Program-made: the position numbers and the translations under genes
Source: Atherinomorus stipes
Lineage: Eukaryota > Chordata > Actinopteri > Atheriniformes > Atherinidae
Direction of reading: 5' to 3'
Assembly: GCA_023101725.1 (NCBI GenBank)
Contig: JALJCO010010455.1
Coordinates: forward strand, 172,309-236,308
DNA: 64,000 nt
In this document: piece by piece, positions 56,049-64,000 of the stretch
How the letters are laid out: each line of letters opens with the position of its first letter
Numbering within the stretch: position 1 is the first letter of the stretch
The notes under the pieces: model-generated
Told to the model about the DNA's origin: nothing
Database searches by the model: none
What the model saw: the letters and a program-made list of their open reading frames with translations, nothing else

Positions 56049-56606
56049 AGATAAAGAGGGGAAAAAAACTAAAGGAGGGGGAAGAAATTTTTTTTTCAAA
56101 ACAAAAAAAAAAAGGAAAAAAAAAAAAAAAAAAAAAGAAAAAAGGAAATAAATGAATAAAAGAAAAATATAGAGGAAAGAGAAAAAACAGCGGAATAAAA
56201 GGAGGGAAAAAATTTTGGGGCAACTGTGTCTCTTACAAAGCAACACAACTCTGCTTTGGCCACAAATTCACGTCGCCTATGTTCCATCTGCGCTTGGGTT
56301 ACTTTCAGTGCGCTAGAAAATAACCCGCAAATTTTCAGCAACTTTAAGGACGAACGAAGGGCCAAAACAAGAAAGCACATTGACAATGGCCTGACTCACT
56401 CTCCATTGTTTACTTTCCTGATTTTTGATGCATGGATGACATCATTAAAGGGAACCCAGCGTGATAGCCCAACACGAACCTGACATGCAGCAGAGAGGAC
56501 CGGGGCCACCGCTTGTTAGCGGGGGATCAGACCTGTTTTTGCCAGTGGTAAAAGAGCCTAATGCCCATTATAAAGAGAATTTCAGTGGGAAATTTGCTTA
56601 TTATGC
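55730..56606. mobile_element. Insertion within the Tc1 copy, including low-complexity patch
   Basis: Tc1 sequence stops near 55729 and resumes near 56609 (GCAGCAGTTCTGGAGGGAAA). The insert shows imperfect inverted ends (CCCTTTGCCACTGACCAAAA at the left; the complement of TTTTGCCAGTGGTAAAAGAG near 56537), suggesting a hAT-like element. 55930-56220 inside it is nearly all A, T and G runs (29 or more T at 56017; long A-runs at 56103-56135). Confidence 0.55.
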
Positions 56607-56660
56607 CAAGAATGCAGCAGTTCTGGAGGGAAAAAGGGTCCAACCTGGCAGTAGAAGGTG
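56607..56660 (+). pseudogene. Tc1-like transposon copy 2, right part
   Basis: ATGCAGCAGTTCTGGAGGGA then AAAAGGGTCCAACCTGGCAG and TAGAAGGTG matches the 3' end of the transposase in the copy at 19475-19530. The terminal repeat itself is lost after AAGGTG. Confidence 0.8.
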
Positions 56661-56705
56661 GAGCTGATAAGGTAGACGGTGAGTATTTATGTATATTGTC
56701 TATAT

Positions 56706-56906
56706 CAGGTTACTCTTTTTAGTCCTACGAGGGCCGCAATCCAGCAGGTTTTCCATGTCTATGTGCTCCAACACAAGTTAATGAGTCATTGTGCAGAGCT
56801 TGATTGGCTATTGGATCTATTTCATTTGAGTCAGGTTTGTTAGAGTAGGGAGAGATGGAAAACCTGCTGGTTTACGGTCCTCGTAGGACTAAACTGAATA
56901 ACCCTG
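56706..56906. mobile_element. Short hAT-like MITE, 201 bp
   Basis: Left end CAGGTTACTCTTTTTAGTCC then TACGAGGGCCG and right end (complement) CAGGGTTATTCAGTTTAGTC then CTACGAGGACCG form inverted repeats, continuing through CCAGCAGGTTTTCCAT. Flanking octamers GTCTATAT and GTGTATAC agree at 6 of 8. Confidence 0.8.
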
Positions 56907-56909
56907 GTG

Positions 56910-59900
56910 TATACAGGAGCAAGCAAATGAAAACAGATTAATTAGATCATTTTCAAAGGGAGAAAGAAGAAATCTAAGTAACCACTTCGGCTTCTTCCTC
57001 TGAACTGCGATTAAACTGACTTCATACTCAGAGTTTGGACCTCCTCCTCTAACATCTAAAATTTCTGCTCCCTTCGCTCCTCTTCAGTCTATTCTGCATG
57101 AATTTGGAAAATGAACTTGGAAACTGCTTCTTTGACCACAGACATGCCAACATCAGCTGGTTTCGGTCTCAGGCTGTTATTGATGCTGATTTTGTGCAGG
57201 CTCACTGTTTCCCAGATCAGGTTTAGACTTCCATCAGCTTTTATTGATGTTAGCTTGTGAAAATATTCACTGTTAACGTCACATTTGTCCGGAAATATAA
57301 AGGAAAATTAGACCTCACTGAACCCAGAACCATCTTTTATGCACCAGGAAAACGCTGTGCAGGCGGTTTTTTAATCAAACTACACGTCAAACAGTTTTGT
57401 TTCATCAGACAGTTATTTTCTCGATCATAAGAAGCCTGAAAAGAACGTTGTTTGCAGTCTGTAGGTGGTCTCTGTTGAGCATGAGGTGGTTTTGAATGCA
57501 GGCATCGTCCCTCTTGTCGCCTCTGCGAGCCATTTATCCGACTTTCTGAGTTAAAAATCTCTGCAGAGTAAAATGCAAGAGAAAAGCACCCCGGAGCAAG
57601 CGGAGAGAAGCAGCAGCACACCGTCAGGAGTCGGTGAAAATGTCTGCCAACGTCAAGCACTCCATCAATGAAACATTAAAGAATCAATACGGTGAAAAAC
57701 AAAACTAAGGCAGAGGTAGGAGAGAGAGACGAAGACAGGGAGGCAGTTTCATATGTGACCAGGTTAAGTTCGGTTCCAGGAGACCGTGACATGAAGTCTT
57801 TGGAAGAAATAAAAGTGTAAAGGCGGGGGGGTTAATATGAGCGTTCATTCACTCTGATCTATTGAACGCTGCACGGCTTGCTGGTCCGGTTCAAACACAC
57901 TCCCAGCACCAGGAACCCAGATCAGCGCCTGCTGTTTCTGACTGGTTTTAGGCTTTATGTATCGAACTCTGACAGGTAAAAGTCACTTTTACAGCTCCAG
58001 CCTGCATCTGAGAGGCTGAGCCGTCAAACCTGAACTAAACTGCATGTTGTTCACAGTGTGTTTCAGGGTAAGACACGGTCAGAGAGGGATCGCTGAACGA
58101 GCCTGGAAGGCACAAAGGAAGATCAACAAAATGATACAAAACGGCAGAAAAAACATGAAAAGATATGAGACTAAAAATGACCATAAGCAAGTAAAAAACT
58201 AATATTTATGAGAAATTGTCACAAAAATGTGAAAAAAATCTTCAAAATGACCACAGAAGCAAAAACAGAAAACAGAGCAAAAGCAACCACACATTATTCC
58301 AAGACTGCAAAGATGCAAAAAGATAAATATGAAATTATGCCCAAAAAACACCAAAATTTCAGAGCAGAAATAATTAATAAAGACTAAAAAAAAAAAAAAC
58401 ATAAAACAACCTGAAACTGCTGAAAAATTACCACAGAGCAACAACAGAATCCCAAAAAGGATGTTATACTGACAAAGACACAGAAATTATACAAATAATT
58501 GGGAAAAAAGTTGATAAAAATGAAGTAAGAAAGTCTTTCCTGCAGGCTGAAACATGCCCGACTCCGCGCTGCAGTGACACCTGGTGGCTGCAGGACGCCA
58601 CTGCAGCTGCAGCGAACCCGACTGGATCCAGTAACTGCTGGTTGTTACCAGTTACCAGCAGTGCTCATATGTTCCCTGACAAGTCTGCTCTTCCGTTTAG
58701 GGGTTTAAGCTTAGTCCTTTTTCAGGGTTTTAATCCTCATCTGCTTTCAGTCAGAATTAAACACAATTTAAACCTGCAGAACTGTGCAAAACTTTTGAAC
58801 CACACCTTCCTTTTTTTCCAGGAAAGAAAATAGGTGCAGTGATTTTTTTTCCCACTGCACCTATCTAACCAAGTCTTAGATTCTTGTATTTAGCAAAACT
58901 TAACTACTGTCTTTACTGTCTCAATTTGGGAGTAATATACATGACAAGACCAGAATGTGTAATATTATTAATCTAGTTTTGAGAGTACATGTTTTATTTC
59001 TTACTTGGTAAGTGAATCTGAAAATTGGATATTTTGTTTGCATATTAAGGTAAATTATCTCACTAAGACACTGTTTCAGATCACTTTGTGTCTTTCACTC
59101 CCAATTTTAACTGTAAAAACTTGTTTTAAGACCTCCTGTATTCGTTCATACACACAAGTTTCTTGTAATAAAAAATATCTAGATGTTAGACAAGTGGAAA
59201 CTTGCTTAAAACAAGCTGTGAAAACTCAATTCAAGTTCCTTATTAAGTGATAAACACTTCAAACTAGTCTGCTCATGCTTCATCTTTGTGTTGTTGCTTT
59301 GTCATTTTGAGAGAAAAAGATCTTAAAACAAGAACCAACCAACCAGGATTTCCAGAACTGCGAGCACAGAGGTGAACATCTACCAGTCTGAAACAGCGGC
59401 TGGGTGGGGAGCAGGTTGTCTCGTACTCAGAACATCATGAGTTCAAGCCCCAGGTCATCCAAACCAATCGGACCCTTGGTAAAAAAAAAAAGCCTTCACC
59501 AAACTTCATTCAGGTGCACGCGGGTTTGGAGGTTGGTGGGTGATGTGCTGCTCCTTCACAAATGCTTTTTAACTAATTTCAAAGAAAAAAAAAAAGATTT
59601 TAAGATTTTTTTTTACATTAAAATGAGAGAGAGCAACACTCAAAAGAAGCATCACCAGACTAGTTTTGAGGGAGTTTTCACTAAATGAGGGATTTACAAC
59701 TGGTTTAAAGATATTTCTCCCTGTCTAGTGTCTCCATATATTTTTTTATTTCAAGAAATCTTACCAAGTGTAATTATCTTACTGCATGGACAGATCATTT
59801 CGCTTAATTAGAGTCTGATTCTTCTCAATTTAAGTGTTATTTTTTTAAAGCTTGTATAAAGGCCACCAAATTTTGCAGTGGATTTGTGCAAAAATGAATA

Positions 59901-59940
59901 AGAATACAGTGTATGAGGCAAAATCTGAGTCTGTCCACTT
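56910..59940. other. Non-coding stretch
   Basis: Three kilobases with no recognised gene or transposon. A-rich segment at 58130-58530. The B-box-like word GAGTTCAAGCCCC at 59440 sits in a possible decayed SINE head (59395-59475), without a convincing A box. Confidence 0.35.
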
Positions 59941-59944
59941 CAAG

Positions 59945-60354
59945 GGAGCTTGAAAGTCTATATTTCAGTTACTTCTTTCAGGAATCTTCAGGACCAGTTC
60001 TGCAGGAAACTGGAAGGACTGTTTCTACCTTTTGGTCCACCCTCTGTCCAGATGATCCCACACTTCAATAATGCTGAAGTCTGGGTTCTGGGGAGGATCC
60101 ATCCCTCCATCGGACCCGTTTCCATTGAACTCCGGTCCAGTTCTTGGGTCATGTGACATACATCAGCCTTTTCTCTTCTTGACGGCCATGTTTCCATGGA
60201 TACCAATTCTGATGAGGCTTCGTCCAGCAGTAGAGGGATCAGATGAAGGTCCAGATGCATCTCTCAGGTTCTGGTTTAGGTCTGAAAGTTTTGTATTCCT
60301 GATTCTTCTTCTTGTGTCCTCCATGTGTCCAGTTTCTGCTCCGTGCTGAGTCAT
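59945..60354 (-). pseudogene. Tc1/mariner transposase remnant
   Basis: Minus-strand pieces in two frames: DPSTAGRSLIRIGIHGNMAV then KKRK (the linker before the first catalytic Asp), and near 60095-60040 the sequence corresponding to PPQNPDFSIIEVWDHLDRG, the family's catalytic-Glu region, followed by CAGTTTCCTGCAGAACTGG and CTGAAGATTCC (the usual LQNWSxxIPE end). The middle third is deleted. It is a different Tc1 family from those at 18.5, 28.8 and 51 kb. Confidence 0.7.
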
Positions 60355-61064
60355 GCTAAGTTTCCAGCTACCAGCTCTTTAATCACCGTGTTGCTGCTGG
60401 AATCATGTTTCCTGTCACTTTTTGATCTTTGCTGGTTTTCAGAGATGAAACTAAAGAAATAGGAACAAATAATGCGTTTTTGTGACAAGCTGCTGGTAAC
60501 AAAGAGCCTAAAGATCCAGTTTAAAACTGGTTCCCTGCTACGCTTTCACACCTCAAAAACACCTCAAATCAAACAGAGAGGAGCTCTTTGAAGAGTCTTC
60601 GTTTGGCATAGAAAAGAAGCTTTGGAAAATAAACACCAATCATACAACAAAAGGAGAAACCGTGAAAAGAATATATCTGTTGTTTTGCTTACTGCTTTTG
60701 AAGTTGTGCAGAATTGAGAAAAGTAAAAGGGAAACTGATCAAAGAATAGCTGCAGTAACAGGTTTCTGGCCATGCAGATGAATTAAGTCGTCTCCAGACC
60801 AACAGCCTCTGCGGTGTTTTAGCTTTCAGAGCTTTAAATGTGGCTCTTCTGTCTGGACTTGTTTTGTATGATGTGATGTGTGGCACTTTTTCTTTCTGTA
60901 TCAAGATTTTTGGTTAAAACATTAAAAAAGCAAAATGAGACACAGTGACAGTTACGGTTTTCCTTTAATGATCTTATTTTTTCATATGGAGATTTGTGCT
61001 TTTTTTTTTTTTTTTTTTTTTTTAGGAGATTTTGTGTTTGAAACATGGTCTTGGAACATTTTCA
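60355..61064. other. Non-coding stretch
   Basis: Contains a poly-T run at 61001-61023, and just after it GGTCTTGGAACATTTTCATG, an inverted copy of the core of array A's unit (CATGAAAATGTTCCAAAG). Confidence 0.4.
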
Positions 61065-62560
61065 TGGCTGTAACATGTGAAACCATATATAGTCACATGA
61101 AAACCAAGTAAAAGTCATATATTCACACGTGAAACCGGTGTAAATGAAACCTACAATCATACATGAAGCCCTTATAAAACTCATATTATCATGTGTGAAA
61201 AATGCAAGTAAATTGCAATGTGAAACCCAAAATGTGAAACCCATATAGCGTCCAATGTGAAAGCTACAGAATCACATGTGAACCCAAATCAAATCTGAAA
61301 TCCATGTAACCTCAGATGTGAAAACGGTAGAATCACATGTGAAACCCATGTCACACATTCAATGTGAAAGCAATAGAATCACATGTGAAACCATGTCACA
61401 CAATGGACAATAATCACATGTGAAACCCATGCAACGTCTGATGTGAAAGCTATTGAATCACATGTGAAACCCTTTCACATGTGAATCCAATCACATATGA
61501 AACCCAATCACGTGAAACCAATGTCATGTTCAATGTGAAAGCTATAGAATCACATGTGAACCCAAATCAAATGTGAAATCCATGTAACATCAGATGTGAA
61601 AACGGTAGAACCTTCACATGTGAATCCAATCACATATGAAACCCAATCACGTGAAACCAATGTCATGTTCAATGTGAAAGCTATAGAATCACATGTGAAC
61701 CCAAATCAAATGTGAAATCCATGTAACATCAGATGTGAAAACGGTAGAATCACACGTGAACCCAGTCACATATGAAGCCCATGCAACGTCTGATGTAAAA
61801 GCTATAGAATCACATGTGAACCCAAATACATGTGAAACCCATATAGCATCCAATGTGAAAGCTATAGAATCACATGTGAAACCCTTTCACATGTGAATCC
61901 AATCACATATGAAACCCAATCACGTGAAACCAATGTCATGTTCAATGTGAAAGCTATAGAATCACATGTGAACCCAAATCAAATGTGAAATCCATGTAAC
62001 ATCAGATGTGATAACGGTAGAATCACATGTGAAACCCATGTCACACATTCAATGTGAAAGCAATAGAACAAAAACTCACATGTGAATCCAATCACATATG
62101 AAACCCAATCACGTGAAACCAATGTCATGTTCAATGTGAAAGCTATAGAATCACATGTGAACCCAAATCAAATGTGAAATCCATGTAACATCAGATGTGA
62201 AAACGGTAGAATCACACGTGAACCCAATCACATATGAAGCCCATGCAACGTCTGATGTAAAAGCTATAGAATCATGTGAACCCAAAACATGTGAAACCCA
62301 ACATGACCCATAGCATGTCCAATGTGAAAGCTATAGAATCACATGTGAAACCCTTTCACATGTGAATCCAATCACATATGAAACCCAATCACGTGAAACC
62401 AATGTCATGTTCAATGTGAAAGCTATAGAATCACATGTGAACCCAAATCAAATGTGAAATCCATGTAACGTCAGATGTGAAAACTGTAGAATCACATGTG
62501 AAAACCATGTAAATTTCCATGTAAAAACCCTTAGAATCACTAAGGAAAGCTTTGTATATC
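61065..62560. repeat. CACATGTG-rich minisatellite array B
   Basis: About 1.5 kb built from blocks such as GAATCACATGTGAACCCAAA, TCAAATGTGAAATCCATGTA, ACATCAGATGTGAAAACGGT and AATGTGAAAGCTATAGAATC. The composite starting GTCATGTTCAATGTGAAAGC recurs near 61524, 61663, 61936, 62127 and 62404, so higher-order units of about 139-277 bp exist. Its edges carry inverted copies of array A's unit core (61046-61065 and 62600-62625). Confidence 0.92.
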
Positions 62561-62676
62561 ATTTCATGGGTTTCATGTGTGAATTTACATGGTTTTCATG
62601 CTGTTATCATGACAATGTTCCAAAGCCATGTTTCCTTGTGTAAACCACACATTTCAAACGTGTTCCACATACTGTA

Positions 62677-62757
62677 CACTCGCGCTGAAAAGTTTGGGAT
62701 CACCTTCCCACTAAACCAAATGGGAAAGTGATCCCAGGCTTTTGAGCGGGATGTCTT
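62677..62757. mobile_element. Minimal palindromic MITE, mariner-like end
   Basis: CGCTGAAAAGTTTGGGATCA and, 30 bp later, the complement of CAGGCTTTTGAGCGGG form a near-perfect hairpin. The arm resembles the CTCAAAAGTTTGGGATCA terminus of a common Tc1/mariner family, reduced here to about 80 bp. Confidence 0.6.
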
Positions 62758-62759
62758 TA

Positions 62760-64000
62760 ATATGCAAAAGAACATGGAGTCACATGTGAAACATGGCTTT
62801 TCTGTCAGGAATAAATTAAAAGTTTAGAGATTTAAATAAAAAAGAAAAAAGAAAAGAAGTTGATGTTCAAAATCTTATTCATGTTGAAAAGTCACTCAAC
62901 ATATTAGTGAGTGTGCTGCTGTCTTTTGTGAAACTGTCTGAAACTACCAGCTGCTGAAGGTAACAGTGACGTCTACCAGCATCTCTGTGTCTGTCTGGGA
63001 GCTGATGGACATTTATTCTAACAGCTTCCCACAACAACATGAGCGACATGTGTCCAGTCGTCCCTGTGGACAGTTTAATGGACAAGACTGCCATCACAGA
63101 GAGGCAGGGAAGACAAAAACGACATAAAATCAATATGTCTAAAAGAGGAAGGCTGACGTTAAAGCTGGAGCTCATCATCAGCCACAGCAGACGTAATGTT
63201 TTTATTATTAAATAAGCTGTTTATTTTGTATGGATTTAATTAACTGGTGTACAATTTTCAGAAATGTCTCATTCAAAAAGTCAAAAAATGTAATTCTAAT
63301 TAAAATAAACCAGGTGTTTGGATGATATATGTTCAATTTAATTCTTTTTTTAAAGTAAACCATTGAAGAAGTCATGCAAACTTTTGATTATAGATAAATA
63401 TTTGACACATTTATAAGTTACATGAAGTGATACGTAAAATCAGGGCCAGTGGAACTAGTTCGTGAAAACAGGGTCAAAATATATGAAAATATTGTAAATA
63501 AATGAGTCGCCTAAAAGCCTTCAGCATCGTGATCGCTCTTCCTCTTTCACGCACTCATCTCATCACATTTGCTCTCAGCTGTTTTCTAATCTGACATCTT
63601 CCAGAAAGCCTCGCGGACGAGCAGTTGGCGAGAGCCGGAGAACAGCGGAGAGCTTTGACCCCCCATGCTCTGTTTAGATGCTGAAGCTTCTCGTCCCAGG
63701 TGGGAGACACTTTCTGCAGCATGTGAGCATCTTTCAGAACCACACACACACACACACACTCATGATGAAAAAACAACCCTGTGAGCTCGGTGTTCGGCTG
63801 TGCTGCAGCTCGTCTGCATCATCACACTCGGCTGAGTCTGAAATCTGATCAGGGCAGCTGGGACCTTAAATGACTGAAAGACATGTTTCTGTGTGTGGGT
63901 GCACAGAAATGAATGACACAGAAAGACAGTTGATGCAGATGGTACAAATGTGTGTGTGCACTGATGAGTTCATGCTCCTCCATTAAGTCTTTGTGCCCGT
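62760..64000. other. Non-coding stretch to window end
   Basis: A (CA)n run at 63741-63760. Frames at 62879-63178 and 63555-63776 on the minus strand are not recognised. A splice-like TTTTCTAATCTGACATCTTCCAG precedes 63604 on the plus strand, but the frame after it closes quickly. Confidence 0.35.

Noticed and set aside
55897..56386. Minus-strand frames rich in Phe and Lys resembling membrane segments
   Set aside because: They are translations of T- and A-runs in the low-complexity patch.
59395..59475. tRNA or intact SINE head near GAGTTCAAGCCCC
   Set aside because: Only a B-box-like word is present; no A box and no cloverleaf can be drawn.
61065..62560. CRISPR-like alternation of conserved and variable blocks in array B
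   Set aside because: The variable blocks themselves recur, the context is a vertebrate genome, and there are no cas genes.
63580..63680. Plus-strand exon after an acceptor-like TCTTCCAG at 63603
   Set aside because: The frames after it close within a few dozen codons and no conserved protein is recognisable.

Overview
The window looks like nuclear DNA from a bony fish, probably a percomorph teleost; the species cannot be named from the sequence. The reasons are vertebrate-style short coding exons with GT/AG splice sites, several fish-type Tc1/mariner transposon families, hAT and PIF/Harbinger-like elements, many short non-autonomous elements with terminal inverted repeats, a tRNA-like SINE with an L2-type tail, and abundant mini- and microsatellites. 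No bacterial or viral gene organisation is present.

Layout. The only cellular gene I can support is on the minus strand at 3203-6088: four consecutive exons of a DLC-family RhoGAP (deleted in liver cancer; closest to DLC1/ARHGAP7 from memory). They encode most of the N-terminal SAM domain and the following serine-rich linker. The RhoGAP and START domain exons should lie beyond the left edge, and the first exon lies at higher coordinates and was not found. Much of 6.1-64 kb may therefore be its 5' intron or upstream DNA. Positions 1-3200 hold a hAT element with an 8-bp target duplication and a Tc1 remnant.

The rest is repeat-rich non-coding DNA. 5.2-5.7 kb: TTAA-flanked MITE. 6.8-8.5 kb: CACATGTG-rich minisatellite. 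9.3-10.2 kb: SINE/L2 tail split by another element. 10.2-17.1 kb: MITEs, including a hAT-like element (13027-14240) with an internal 34-bp satellite. 18.5-19.5 kb: dead Tc1. 23.8-25.0 kb: 36 copies of a 35-bp repeat. 25-28 kb: MITEs. 28.75-30.37 kb: full-length Tc1 with IR/DR-style ends and a dead transposase. 31.2-32.7 kb: three elements nested inside one another. 34-37 kb: hAT-like fragments. 38.2-39.0 kb: palindromic foldback element. 42.7-44.9 kb: minisatellite grown inside a Tc1 remnant. 47.3-48.8 kb: 72-bp minisatellite split by a MITE. 50.1-52.1 kb: foldback element next to a Tc1 transposase gene with an intact DD34E triad but no N-terminal DNA-binding region. 53.9-56.9 kb: Harbinger-like, Tc1 and hAT pieces. 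59.9-60.4 kb: another Tc1 remnant. 61.1-62.6 kb: a second CACATGTG-rich array related to the first.

I found no convincing new biological system. The most interesting signals are structural: the triple nest with a perfect outer target duplication, a minisatellite whose single-copy ancestor is still visible in another transposon copy in the same window, two related E-box-like arrays 54 kb apart, and two patches that look like poor base calling.
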